The notes: generated by a model not told the origin, from the letters alone. A DNA stretch of 64,000 bases from Sphingobacteriales bacterium JAD_PAG50586_3 (GCA_023213195.1 CP096135.1:2662842-2726841); one strand, 5' to 3'. Shown: positions 28,941 through 40,446, numbered from the stretch's first letter. Numbers and translations: made by a program.

Positions 28941-30231
28941 TCTTCCAGTAATTTATCGTCGTTACCTAATTCAAGCATTTTAATTTCGGGTACTGATGAG
29001 CCTGCAATACCCCGCACCGAACCATAAAAATCTATGGTGTTGGTCAGTACTTTTTCCAGTTGTTTCTCCCGTTCTTTCCAAATGCGTTGCATAGCTTTTT
29101 TCTCACTGTTCAACCCATCTTCCATTGCTTTAAAGCCTTCAACAATAGCTTCTATCTGGTGCTTAAACTCTGTGCCGGTTAAGTAGTTATACAGCAACAC
29201 CATTTTGTCGCCCTTGTTTTCTTGCGCAGAATTTGCGGCATATATCCTTTCCATGGTATCGCGCAGTAGCATCACCAACGGTTTAATATCAGCAAACTTA
29301 CAAACCCATACCCCGTCTATAATACCAAAGCGGTCCAGTTCTTTAGGGTAAGCCTCGGTTACCAATACAGCAACATTGGCTTTTTGGCCTACCATATCAT
29401 GCTTTAGCTTTTCAATCCAGCCATGCTCAAAGTTTTTGGTGCGCTTGGTTTCGTATATAATTTTGCCGCACTCGTGGCTGTATTTGTTGCGCACGGTTTG
29501 TATAACATCGGCACCGCGCACTCCTTTGCCTACTTCTTCAATAATATCAAAAGGAAAAGCCTCTTTCAATAAATCTTCCAGGCAAGTTCCAACACCTCGC
29601 CCTGCATTTGCATAGAGCCTTGTTCAGATTTGCGTTGCATTTCGGCAATTAGTTTCTTTTGGTCTTCCAGTTGCTTCTCCTTTTCCGCAATTATCATGGC
29701 ATTGCGTTCCTGCTCTACCTTGCGGATATTCTCTTCCAACTGCACTTTTTCCACCTGCATTTTTTGCATCAGCTCCAGTTCTATAGCCTGGCGCTGGTTA
29801 GCAACAGCATCTTTAAGCTTAATAAGCTCCATATCCTTTTCGCGGGTTTCGGCCTCACGCTTCAACTTCTCCTCAAAAAGGGCTTTCTTTTCATCTTCAA
29901 CCTGCTTTAAATAAGCCCCCTGTTTTTCTTGTAACGATTTTCGCTCTTCCAGTATTATCCGTTCACGTTCCTCGTCAAGGCGTTTTTTTAGGGTAGCATC
30001 AGCCGCTGCTTTTTGGCGTTCAAGGTCGGCCTTTTGCTCCTGTATCTGTTTTTCTATTGATGCTTTAAAGGCATTCAGTTCTTCATCGCGCTTTTTATAT
30101 TCCTGCTCTTTTTCTACCTGTTTTTGGGCATACTCCTTGCGCAGGTGCTCTTCAATTTGTGCAGAAAGGGCAACATCAGGGTCAAACTCATAGTTACAGT
30201 TTGGGCATTTTATTTTATTGGTTGGCTCCAT
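28937..30231 (-). CDS. DUF2130 protein: zinc ribbon, coiled coil, nuclease-like domain (frameshifted)
   Basis: About 431 aa after repair. The N-terminus has a CPNCNYEF zinc-ribbon half; residues about 30-215 form a long charged coiled coil (K/E/Q-rich); the C-terminal domain has GADVIQTVRN and IIYETKRTKNF, where D...ExK fits a PD-(D/E)xK nuclease-type core, similar in layout to RmuC. The break at 29577-29584 (coding CTTGCCTGG) is one base short; adding it gives LELALEDLLKEAFPFDII. Inferred role in DNA metabolism; not established for the family. Confidence 0.85.
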
Positions 30232-30236
30232 TCAGG

Positions 30237-31244
30237 CTACAATTTAATATCAAAAAACAATACGGGCATAGATAAAACCCCTGCAACCATAATTACATAT
30301 AACAAGCGGCTAAGTATAGTGTACTGCTTTTTAGCCCTGGCGCGCATGGCTATAACAATGCTAACCATTAACGGCAGTTGTACAAAAGCCATAGCATACC
30401 ACAGGGTATATTTTAAACCCCAGTTCCACATTACATATTCAAACAAGGCAATAATGCAAAACACTACAATGCTTAGTATCAGGGCAAGGTTGCGGGTATT
30501 GGTTTCGCCCCAGGTAACAGCCAACGTACGGTTTCGGGTTTGCCTGTCGCCTACCATATTATCAAGGTCTTTAAAGTTTTGGCGGATAAAATCGGTTAAA
30601 AATGCCAGGGCCGCATATCCTAAAATTACCATAGGTAAAATGCCTAAACGGGCTGTAGGTGCTAACGCTTCGGGGTCTACCATGCTATTTAGTTCTTTTG
30701 ATAATTCGCCAAAGCCAAAGTAGTATTCATATAGGTATACACTAATTGGCATAAGGGCTATTAAGAATGAAAGCACTAACTCGCCAAAGCCGGTACTCTT
30801 TTTAAGGTATGATGAATAAAACCACAAGGCGGAGATAGTAAATAATTGTATACCCACCAGTTTCCATGTTTTACATTGCCATGCCAGGTAAAGGCCAATA
30901 AGCAGGCCGGCAACATTTAAAACAACATGCAGCAGCATAGCCATGCGGCGCGACACGCCTTTGCCCACCTTGTTACTGCCGGGGCGGTTTACATTGTCGC
31001 TCTTCATGTCGAAGTAATCGTTAATAATATAGCCCGCGGCTGCTATAAGTACCGATGATGTTACCAACAGCGCAAAAAGGTTATTGCTCATGGTAAACCG
31101 TATGGGGCGCATAGTTTCTATGGTTTTAAAATAGAACTCGGCATTGTTTAGCCAGCCGCCTATAAGGAAGAAGCGAACGCAGCACATGGCTAAAGCCAGT
31201 AGCAGCAAATTGGGTAACCGTAGTATTTTTATGTATGGAAGCAT
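30237..31244 (-). CDS. UbiA family prenyltransferase
   Basis: 335 aa integral membrane protein with about nine helices. First aspartate-rich motif NDYFDMKSDNVNRPG (about residue 75) and second DLDNMVGDR (about 226) bind the Mg-pyrophosphate of the prenyl donor. Acceptor is unknown; relatives in the phylum are annotated as geranylgeranylglycerol-phosphate geranylgeranyltransferase-like. It is 5 bases upstream of the DUF2130 operon and probably heads it. Confidence 0.88.
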   Translation of the reverse strand: MLPYIKILRLPNLLLLALAMCCVRFFLIGGWLNNAEFYFKTIETMRPIRFTMSNNLFALLVTSSVLIAAAGYIINDYFDMKSDNVNRPGSNKVGKGVSRRMAMLLHVVLNVAGLLIGLYLAWQCKTWKLVGIQLFTISALWFYSSYLKKSTGFGELVLSFLIALMPISVYLYEYYFGFGELSKELNSMVDPEALAPTARLGILPMVILGYAALAFLTDFIRQNFKDLDNMVGDRQTRNRTLAVTWGETNTRNLALILSIVVFCIIALFEYVMWNWGLKYTLWYAMAFVQLPLMVSIVIAMRARAKKQYTILSRLLYVIMVAGVLSMPVLFFDIKL

Positions 31245-31287
31245 AAGTGTAAAAGCAAATGTATAACGATTTAGTTACGGTTTAGTT

Positions 31288-32352
31288 TTATGCCAGTGGA
31301 TAACGAGCCACAGGGGTGGCAGATTGGTCGGCGTAAATACCATGTATATATTTATAATATCCGGTAATGGCTATCATAGCCGCATTGTCTGTACAATACT
31401 CAATAGGGGGATAAATACCTGAAAACCTTTTGCTTGAGCTAATTTAATTAATTCGGTACGTAAGCCTTTGTTGGCAGATACCCCCCGAAATAGCTATGTG
31501 CTTTATATTTAATTCTATTGCGGCTTTTTGTAGTTTATCTATAAGCATAGCCACAATTGTTTTGCGTATAGAAGCGCATAAATCGTTCAGGTTTTCTGCA
31601 ACAAAATCAGGGTTCTTCTTCACTTCGGCCTGTAAAAAATACAGTACCGATGTTTTTAAACCGCTAAAGCTGTAGTTAAAATCGGGCACACGGGCTTTGG
31701 CAAAACTAAATTTATCAGGGTTACCCAACTCGGCATATTTATCAACTAACGGTCCGCCGGGGTAGGGTAGGCCCAGTAGTTTAGCTGTTTTATCAAAGGC
31801 TTCGCCCGCGGCATCGTCAAGGGTTTCGCCTACTATTTCAAACTCAAAATAATTTTTTACAACTACAAGTTGCGTATGCCCGCCCGATACTGTAAGGCAT
31901 AAAAACGGGAATTCAGGTTTACTATTAAAAAAGCCGTCTACGTCACGTTTTATGCTGGCATCAGAAGTAATAAAGTGTGCCAGTATGTGTGCCTGCATGT
32001 GGTTTACTTCTAACAAAGGCAATTTGCGCACCAAAGCAAAAGCCTTAGCGAATGATGAGCCTACCAGTAAAGACCCTATAAGGCCGGGGCCACGGGTAAA
32101 GGCAACGGCATCAATATCATCAACAGTAATGCCCGCCGCTTTTATGGCAGCATCAACAACGGGAACAATGTTACGCTCGTGCGCGCGCGATGCAAGCTCC
32201 GGTACAACTCCGCCATACAACTCATGTATAGCCTGGCTTGCCGTAAGGTTGCTCAAAATATTGCTACCCCTGGCTATGGCAGCAGAGGTATCATCGCACG
32301 AACTTTCTATGGCTAATATTATGGGCTCTTTCAACAATGCAAAGTTAGTCAA
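31288..32352 (-). CDS. tsaD: tRNA N6-adenosine threonylcarbamoyltransferase (frameshifted)
   Basis: About 355 aa when repaired. ESSCDDTSAA at the N-terminus, metal ligands in RAHERNI and NHMQAH, GGHTQL, and C-terminal GGVSANKGLR and PPIEYCTDNAAMIA. Makes t6A37 in ANN-decoding tRNAs with TsaB/C/E; essential. Two breaks occur in the last quarter: a coding G run (31481-31486) apparently two bases short and a C run (31406-31410) one base short. Both are homopolymers. The divergent neighbour is tamB; the intergenic space is only 80 bases. Confidence 0.94.
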
Positions 32353-32432
32353 AACCTTATTGTTGTTTAAAACGTTATGGTTTTAGGCTTGAAATTTGTA
32401 AGCCACACCAATGTAATCCTTAACTTTGAGCC

Positions 32433-35400
32433 ATTAAGCGTTTTTTTAAAATAGTAGCCTGGGTATTTGGCAGCATTTTCTTTTTGATAGTGCTGCTGTA
32501 TTTTGTTATACAAATACCTGCCGTGCAAACATGGATTGCACAGCGTTTGGCTGGCTACATGTCTGATAAACTGGAAACTAAAGTTGAAATACGCGGCGTT
32601 GACATTCAGTTTTTTGATACCGTAATTTTAGAGGGGATTTATATTGAAGACAAACACAAGGATACTCTTTTGTATACCGATAAGTTGTTTGTTGGCATAA
32701 GCAGCTTATCTCTTAATGATAGTAAAGTACACTTATCAGAGATAAAATTGTTGAATAATACTGCCGAGTTGAAAAAATATCCCGGCGAAAATGGGCTCAA
32801 CTTTCAGTTTATAATAGATGCTTTTGCAAGCGACAAAAAAACTAGTGAGCCAAGCAAGCCATTTAAGCTTACCTGCGATAAGTTTACGTTAGTTAACAAT
32901 AAGTTTAGTTACCAGATAGTGGGTAAACAACCACCCGAATGGGGATTTGATGCGTCTAACATTGTAGCCAACAAACTTAGCGGAGAGTTTAGGAATCTGG
33001 TAGTGCATGGCGATACGATTGAAACAGATATTGTAGCCCTTAACGCAATAGAGCAAAGTGGGCTGCAGTTAAAATCGCTAACATCTAAGTTTACGTTTAG
33101 CTCTCACGAGATGACGTTTGATAAGTTGAAACTGGAGAGCAACACAAGCCATATAAATGGTAAAGTAAAGTTTGGCTATAATAATATGGGGGCATTCGCC
33201 AACATTTTTGACAGTGTTAAGGTAAATTTTGATTTGGTAGATAGTGATTTGTTCTTTGGCGACCTTGCCTATTTTGCGCCTACCCTGCGTGGGGCAAAAA
33301 TTAAAGCGGGTATAGAGGGGCAGTTTAGCGGCAGGCTTAGTAAGCTAAAAGGTAAAGACGTTAAGATTAAATACGGTACTGCAACCCGCTTTTACGGCGA
33401 TGTAATGATTAAGGGCCTGCCCAACTCATCAGAAACATTTATAGATGCTACTATAAAGGGGCTGCAAACTAACGCTAAAGATATTGCAACAATACAGCTA
33501 CCGCCATTTAACCAGAATAAATATGTAGAGATTCCGCCCGAGGTGTATGCGTTGGGTAAGGTAACCTTTGTGGGTTACTACACAGGCTTTTTACCGATTT
33601 TGTGGCCAATGGTAAGTTTACCACCGCTTTGGGCTCTGCCACTACAGATTTACAGCTATCAACCATACCAGACCAAAAAGACCTTAGCGTATGAAGGGAG
33701 TGTAGCTACAGAAAACTTTAGGTTGGGAGATATGTTGCCGGGCCTAGGCTTTGGTGTTGTTACCCTTAATGCTAATGTTAATGGTAAAGGGTTTGACCTT
33801 GAGGGGATTGATACCAAACTGGATGGCCACATTGCCGCTTTTGATTATAATGGCTACCGCTACCAGAATATTGATTTTGATGGTAAGCTTATTAAAACAG
33901 AATTTACGGGGGGATAAACTCTAAAGACCCTAACATGCTGCTGGCTTTTGATGGCACCATGAATTTTAGCAAAGATGTTCCGGTATATAATTTTGATGCC
34001 GAAATTGAGCGTATAGATTTAAAGGCGCTTAACTTTTATACCGATACGAATAACCTGGTACTATCTGCCAAAATAACCTCTAACATTACCGGCAACACCA
34101 TAGAAACCTTAAACGGTAATATTGATGTAACCGATATGCAAATGGCCTATGCCGATACTGCATACAATATTGGCGATATTCTAGTATACTCTGATGTATC
34201 TAGCAGCCCTAAGCAACTGCGGTTGGTTTCAGATATTGCCGATGTAAATATTATAGGCAATTATCACTTACAATCGTTACCCAAAAATATACTGCGCACG
34301 GTTAATGCATTCCTACCATCGTACCTGGTTACAGCAGATAAAGCCGCACCTAAAGCAAAAAGGGAAAGAAAGAAGTTGTACACCTGCAAGACTTTAGGTT
34401 TACCGCAAATATTAAGAATACCACCGCCTTAACCAGTGTGTTTTTACCTATGCTGGCCCTTGCCCCCGGAGCTACATTGCAAGGCAGCTACCAATCGGCC
34501 CAAGATAATATTGTATTGACAGGTACTGTGCCAGAGGTTGAAGTATCGGGCATGAAAATGAACGGGGTTAATATAACTGCCGATTCTAGGGGGACAAAGC
34601 TTAACCTTGATGTTACCATGGACAGGATGGAGCCAACCGATAGCCTGTACCTTGACAATATTTTTATTAATACCACTACCCGGAATGATAGTGTATATGC
34701 CGATGTTTCTTTTGAAAATATGAACGCCGATAGTTCGGTAAACAAAGGCGATATATCAGCTACGGCTAAGTTTTTTGATATTGATAAAATACGCATTAAT
34801 CTATCTAAGGCTAATTTTGAAGCGTTTAACTACCATTGGAAAGTTAACCCCGACAACCTGATAACCTTTGATAAAAATAAGCTGGAGGTAAACAAGCTGG
34901 TGTTTGACAACGGCAGCGAGAGTTTCAGGGCGTTTGGCAGGGTTAGTTCAAACCCTGACGACCAGCTAAACCTGGTGTTTACCAAGTTTAATATGGCAGG
35001 CATAGATCGTTTTATACCTGATAATGTTGTTAAGCTAAAAGGCCAGCTAGACGGTAGTGTGTCGTTAAGTAACCTGTTTGATAAGCCATTTTTTAGGAGC
35101 AACCTAAAGTTGAAAGATTTGTATGTGAACGATGTGTGGCTGGGGACAGGCAATTTGAAAAGCGAGTGGGACAGAACCCAACAGCGGATTAACGTTAATT
35201 GTTTGTTAACCCGTAACGATACTGTTAAAACCATTGCTATTGATGGCAATTTCTTCCCAGAGAAAAAGACGGATTATTTAGATTTTAATATATCCCTAAA
35301 CAAGATTTATCTATCAGCTATAAACCCGTATATGAAGGGTACATTGAATGCTGCCCGTGGCGATGTTAGCGCCATGTTGAAACTTAAAGGTGATGCGAAG

Positions 35401-36984
35401 AATCCTAAATTAACAGGTGATATAACTTTGCGTAAAGCATTGGTTACCATAGATTATTTGGGTACAACCTACAATCAGGATAAAAACATAACGTTTAAGT
35501 TAGAGGGTGATAAAATTAGGATTAAAGATTTTGTACTTAACGATAGTGAGAATGCGCGTAACAATGCTACCATTAATGGCGAGATTACCCATAAGGATTT
35601 TAAAGACTGGAACTACAATTTAAACATCCAGGCCAAAAACTTCTTGTGCTTAAATACAAACGAGGCGCAAAACTCTTTGTACTATGGTAAGGCTTATGTT
35701 ACTGGTTTAATTAAAGTAACCGGCAATCCTGATAATACCGTTATAAAGGCTGCGGTAAAAACCAATGCAGGCACTAAGTTTAACATTCCGCTTAGTAACC
35801 CATCTTCTGCCAGCAGCAGCGATTTTATAACCTTTGTAGATAAAAACCCTAAGGCTTTAATGGTTAGCCGCCCAACAACAAGAACAACAGGTATTATATT
35901 AGATATGGACTTGGAAGTTACCCCCGATGCGGAGGTGAAAATTATATTTGATGAAAAGGTGGGCGATGAGATTATGGGCAAGGGCAGGGGCGACCTTAAA
36001 TTGACTATTAATACCCGTGGATCGTTTACCATGGCGGGTACGTTTACTATAGAAGAAGGCGATTATCTGTTCACTCTGGAGAATTTAGTTGCCAAGAAAT
36101 TTAAGGTACAAAAAGGCGGTACTATTATGTGGACCGGCAGTCCATATAACGCTAAAGTTGACCTTACCGCAATTTACACAGTAAGAACAGCGTTAACCCC
36201 AATAATGCAGCCTTATGTAACAGGCGATGTTGAACTGGAACAATACAAACGTAAGGTACCTGTGCAGCTATTGCTTAATATGAAGAATAAGCTGTTAACA
36301 CCTGATTTATCTTTCGGTATTACAACTAATACCGAAGATGATAAAGCCCGTACAGCTATCTATACCATACAAAACAACTAGGAAGAATTAACCAAACAGG
36401 CTTTTGCTTTGCTGCTGTTGGGTGTGTTTCTACCTCCTTCGCAAAGCGGCACAGGAACAAACTATGGGGCCAGTGCCGGCAATACAGGTTTTGAGCTACT
36501 ATCAAGCCAGTTGAGCCGTTGGGTATCGCAAATCAGCGATAATTTTGATATAAATATAAACTACCGCACGGGCGATGATGGCCAACAGTTGATTGATGCA
36601 GGTGTTTCTACCTCTGTGTTTAATGATAGGGTGTCGTTTGATGTGAGTGTAGGCAATTCGGGGCAGTCCACAAGTTCTACTACTCCGGGAGCACCTACAA
36701 CACCGGGTACGGCTAGTAATATTGTTAGCGATTTTAATATGGAGGTTAAACTTAGCCCCGATGGCCGTTTCCGTTTTAAGGCGTTTAACCGTTCTAACCA
36801 GAACAACATTATTAATAACGATGTGCCCTATACGCAAGGTGTAGGTTTATCGTACCGCAGGGAGTTTAACAACTTTGGCGATTTGTTTAAACGGAAAAGG
36901 GAACTGCCTAAGAATGATACCTTGCCCGCAAAACTGCCAGTGGCTTTGCCACCCACCGTGCCCGATACCAGCAAAAAACCATAG
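32433..36984 (+). CDS. TamB/AsmA-type translocation-assembly protein (multiply interrupted)
   Basis: About 1517 aa once joined, the largest gene here. N-terminal membrane anchor (KIVAWVFGSIFFLIVLLYFV), AsmA-like repeats of beta strands for about 1300 residues, and the DUF490/TamB C-terminus (GVGLSYRREFNNFGDLFKRKR). Breaks: G run 33908-33913 one base short; A-rich tract about 34361-34375 one base short; in-frame TAG at 36379-36381 within QNN-EELTKQAFALLLLG. The start is uncertain: ATT at 32433 begins the logical N-terminus and may be a misread ATG. The family forms a lipid- or protein-conducting bridge between inner and outer membranes. Confidence 0.88.
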
Positions 36985-36994
36985 TATTAATTCC

Positions 36995-37002
36995 TACCTT
37001 TG
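36995..37002 (+). promoter_or_regulatory. TAnnTTTG -7 box before TPR lipoprotein
   Basis: TACCTTTG, 19 bases before the start codon. No convincing TTG at the expected upstream spacing, so this is a partial match only. Confidence 0.4.
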
Positions 37003-37020
37003 TGGTAATTACTACACTAT

Positions 37021-37575
37021 ATGAATAAGATATTTTTTGCCTTAGCGGCTGTTGCCATATTGCTTACTACTGCTTGCAACGACGAGCGTTTAAAAATGCG
37101 CAACCACATTCAGGAACTGGAAAGTAAAGTTGTTAAAGACTCATCAAGCTTTACTTTTGATGATAAGGTAAGGGCTGAGCTGGCCAAAGAAATGGTTGCT
37201 TATGCAGAAAAGTTCCCAGACGATAGCAAGGCAGGTGATTACCTTTTTAAAGCAGGTGGTTTGTACATAGGCATGAATAAAGGCAAAGAGGCTATTGATA
37301 TATTTAACAAGTATATAAAAGCCAACCCCGATGGTGAGCATGCCCCACAAGCTATGTTTAATATAGGGTTTGTGTATGATACCCAACTGAAAGACATACC
37401 CAAAGCCAAGGCGGCGTATCAAGCCTTTGTAGATAAATTCCCCAACCACCAGTTGGCAAACGATACCCGCTTAACTATTAAAATGTTAGGTTCGGGCGAA
37501 TCGGAAGACGATATGATTAAGCGCTTTTTGAAAAACGCCAACGATTCTATTGCCAAGGCTGAGGGGGCTAAATAA
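37021..37575 (+). CDS. TPR lipoprotein
   Basis: 184 aa. Lipobox LLTTAC (Cys near residue 19), a short coiled helix, then three tetratricopeptide units (AEKFPDDSKAGDYLFKAGGLYIGMNKG; FNKYIKANPDGEHAPQAMFNIGFVYDTQL; AKAAYQAFVDKFPNHQLANDTR). Arrangement resembles BamD/CpoB-type envelope scaffolds but is shorter. Sits directly after tamB and 6 bases before a small secreted protein gene. Confidence 0.82.
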   Translation: MNKIFFALAAVAILLTTACNDERLKMRNHIQELESKVVKDSSSFTFDDKVRAELAKEMVAYAEKFPDDSKAGDYLFKAGGLYIGMNKGKEAIDIFNKYIKANPDGEHAPQAMFNIGFVYDTQLKDIPKAKAAYQAFVDKFPNHQLANDTRLTIKMLGSGESEDDMIKRFLKNANDSIAKAEGAK

Positions 37576-37581
37576 TCTTTA

Positions 37582-38082
37582 ATGAAAGGCATACTAACCA
37601 TACTTCTTGCCTTAATTATAAACCTTGTTAACGCACAGGGGCTGGTGGGTTTGTTGGAATGCAACAATAGCAGACAGGTTGATAGTGTGCTTAGAGCTCC
37701 AAAATATAAATGGCAAGGCAATTCATACCAAAAAGGGCTAGATTACTGTACGTTAAATAAAAGGTATGCTTCAGCTAAAAGAAAAACGCCAAAGATTGAA
37801 ATAATCTCTTCAAATAGCACATTGCAAAGAGTACGTTTGGATTTTAATATGCTTGATTATAAACGATATTCTAAAATACTTGCCCAATTTGTTGCAAAAG
37901 AATTTAAATCAATAAAAACAGAGAAGGACGATAGGAATAATTACGAATATTATAAATCGGAAGCATACCCACATATAACTATTCGCACAGCAGAACATGG
38001 AGGTTCGCCTATGAAAATTAGCGATATGGGACTTTGGATAGACCTATTGTGGGATAATATTCCTGTACCGGTATCGTATTAA
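37582..38082 (+). CDS. Secreted hypothetical protein
   Basis: 166 aa with a signal peptide (MKGILTILLALIINLVNAQ). Mature part is lysine/tyrosine-rich with two Cys (LLECNNS, LDYCTLN) that could pair. No family recognised. Six bases behind the TPR lipoprotein gene, hence probably co-transcribed. Its last four bases overlap the convergent LysM gene. Confidence 0.65.
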   Translation: MKGILTILLALIINLVNAQGLVGLLECNNSRQVDSVLRAPKYKWQGNSYQKGLDYCTLNKRYASAKRKTPKIEIISSNSTLQRVRLDFNMLDYKRYSKILAQFVAKEFKSIKTEKDDRNNYEYYKSEAYPHITIRTAEHGGSPMKISDMGLWIDLLWDNIPVPVSY

Positions 38083-39548
38083 TTAACCTTTACAATAGCG
38101 TTGTTCTTGTATTGCATTATGCTTATTGCAATATTTTCTATCCCGTTTTTAGGGTTGTTTATTCCGTACTTAAAGTTTGTTTGAATACCTTTTACTTCCC
38201 CTTCGCACAACAGGCACGGATTTAGGTTGCGGCCATATTTTTTAAGCATTTTGGCGTAATACATCAGAGCATCGTAGCCTTGGTAAAAATATTCTGATGC
38301 ATCGGCACGGTATAAATCGCGGCATCGCTTATTAATATCAGCTACTGCAACATTGTCTTTATCGGCAAAGCCGGTTCGGGCAAACAGCAGGTTTACCTTA
38401 CTCAGCTTAGCTAAATCAAGGTTGTCATACGTTTGCCATTGGTTTAAGCCCCAAAGCTTAATTTTATATTTATAGGTTAAATCGCTAAGCTGAGATACCA
38501 TTAAAGCTACAGTTGCCTTAGTCGCTAGATGGAAATACAATGAGGTTTTCTGATGTAGCAGATAAAAGGCTCTCGGGTATTTTACCGTTGGCTGTTATGG
38601 TATGTTCTTTAAATATCAACCCGCCCGATTTCATGCTGCTGGTAAGCCTATCTCGGTACAGGGCCATGGTGCCAACATCTTTAGGGTTATTGGTAGATAG
38701 TAATATAACATTTTGGTTGCCAAATGTTTTAGCAATGTAGCCTGCACATTGGTCAACAATGGTTATGGCTGTTGGTGTTATTTTATGGGCCAATGGCACA
38801 CCTTCAATTACTTTAAATGTTTGCGAAAAAGGCGAAACACACACCACACTATCAGACAACATATTTGCAGATACACGCTGAAAGCCCGAAGCAAATAATG
38901 GACCTATTACCAAATCGAGCTTTTTAATTTCAGCTTTAGCGAGAATAGATTTAATGTTTACAGAATCATTCTTGGTATCGTAAACATGCACCACCAGTTT
39001 AACAGAATCATCTTTAAAATCGCCTGCAGCAAGCAATGCGCCTTCGTAAAACTCTAACGCTACAGATGATGTAGACTTGCCGCCTTTAGCTGAATCAGCA
39101 TCTAAAGGCAAAAACAACCCTATATGGTATTCCTTTTTTTAATTGCCCTTGCCGCACATTTAGCCCTTAGCAATGCCAACATAGCACTGTCTTTTACCGC
39201 AATAGATGGTGGTATTTGTGTTGCTATGGGTTTATTTGAAGTGGTAGTGGTGGCGGGGGCAACTGTGCCTGTACCTTTGTTAACCGGTATTTTTATTGCC
39301 TGCCCAATCTTTAGCCCATTTTCTTTAACCAGCGGATTGAGTTCTGTAATTTCATCAACCGTAACGTTATAGGCTTTGGCAATAGAATATAATGTTTGCT
39401 TTGCCTGTGGGGTAAACAGGTAATAGCGGGTATTGTTAAGTGTGATTAAACGGGTGGTGTCTTTAGCAACAGGCACAGGCTGGGCATTAACAGCGCAGAG
39501 TGCGCCAAACGCAAAGAGAAATAATATTAGCAGCCTTTTACAAAACAT
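38079..39548 (-). CDS. Secreted LysM plus ABC-type ligand-binding fusion (frameshifted)
   Basis: About 489 aa when repaired. Signal peptide, one LysM peptidoglycan-binding domain (residues about 38-90, LYSIAKAYNVTVDEITELNP, LKIGQAIKIP), a Thr/Pro linker, then a type I periplasmic ligand-binding fold (HIGLFLPLDAD, LVIGPLFASGFQRVS, YFYQGYDALMYYA). Two breaks: the coding A run (39134-39140) is one base short, and an extra base at 38518-38521 (coding GAC-T-AAG, creating stop TAA) must be removed to read FPSSDKATVALMV. Likely wall-anchored sensor or binding protein; ligand unknown. Confidence 0.82.
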
Positions 39549-39655
39549 TCTTCAAGTATAGTCATTTTAAGCAAGTATTGTGTTATAAAAACATAAAATT
39601 AAATGCCTGTTGTATAGGTGCATTTACCTAGTGTACAAACGCATACCGTAAAAAC

Positions 39656-39690
39656 AAAGCCCCTAACCGGTTGGTTAAGGGCTTTTATAA
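39656..39690 (-). terminator. Terminator after secreted hypothetical gene
   Basis: AAGCCCCTAACCGG-TTGGTTAAGGGCTTTT palindrome; on the minus strand the hairpin follows the stop at 39709 and ends in a T-rich stretch. Confidence 0.75.
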
Positions 39691-39708
39691 AACAATACTA
39701 TTATTTAG

Positions 39709-40374
39709 CTATTTAAGCTGTGTGGCTTTGTTAAGCTTATCAATATCATATTTCTTAGCTAGCTTTTTATAGCCATCGGCGCTAAGGTTGCTAATGGTTT
39801 TGTCGCCTTTTTTAACATCCATTGTAGTAAGCTTTAAATAAGCATTTTCAAGCATTACCTGTACAAAAGAATAGCCTTGTGTTTTGTACAAAAAGCCCTC
39901 GTATTTGTCGTTTAATTTAATAGGGGTTACAGATACCGTAGGGTTGCCTTTGGTAATGGTGCTGCTATTGTTCATATAATAGCGTATAGAATAAAACTGC
40001 GATGTATCGGTAGATGCCTCCATAGTTAACAACTGGTTGGTAGCCACGTTGTTGTAGGTGCGTATAGCGCCAATACCTAAACCGCGGTAAGGGGTAGCCT
40101 GGCCTTGCGATAGTTTAAATGAGTCTATTTGTGCAGGGAAAATTTCATCAGAAAAAATTTGCTTGGTAATGGCTTCTTGTAGCGATTTGCTAAAATCGAA
40201 CATTTCGGCCATTTTCTTGGCAGTCATAACCGTGTCGGCCGGTTTGTTACCTTTCAGTTTTTTGGCAGCTCCTTCAAATAAATCAATAAACGGCTTAGAA
40301 TAATACTGGGCAGCAGCATTAAAGCCAATGGCTGAAAAAACGAATGTTGCAATGAGTAAAATTGACTTCTTCAT
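39709..40374 (-). CDS. Secreted hypothetical protein
   Basis: 221 aa with a signal peptide (KKSILLIATFVFSAIGFNAAAQ). Body has LFEGAAKKLKGNKPADTVMTAKKMAEMF and YRGLGIGAIRTYNNVATNQLL, with no catalytic pattern I know. Stands alone between the LysM gene and the cyclase-like gene; its 72-base upstream region shows nothing definite. Confidence 0.65.
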   Translation of the reverse strand: MKKSILLIATFVFSAIGFNAAAQYYSKPFIDLFEGAAKKLKGNKPADTVMTAKKMAEMFDFSKSLQEAITKQIFSDEIFPAQIDSFKLSQGQATPYRGLGIGAIRTYNNVATNQLLTMEASTDTSQFYSIRYYMNNSSTITKGNPTVSVTPIKLNDKYEGFLYKTQGYSFVQVMLENAYLKLTTMDVKKGDKTISNLSADGYKKLAKKYDIDKLNKATQLK

Positions 40375-40446
40375 GGGCTTTAAAATTTAAAGTTTATTAA
40401 GGGTTATTATTTTAACGGCGGTTATTACGATGTTAGTACAACAGGG

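Noticed and set aside
23709-36381. Reassignment of TAG to an amino acid
   Set aside because: TAG is the normal terminator of sucC, RidA, htpG, obgE, the response regulator and others in this window.
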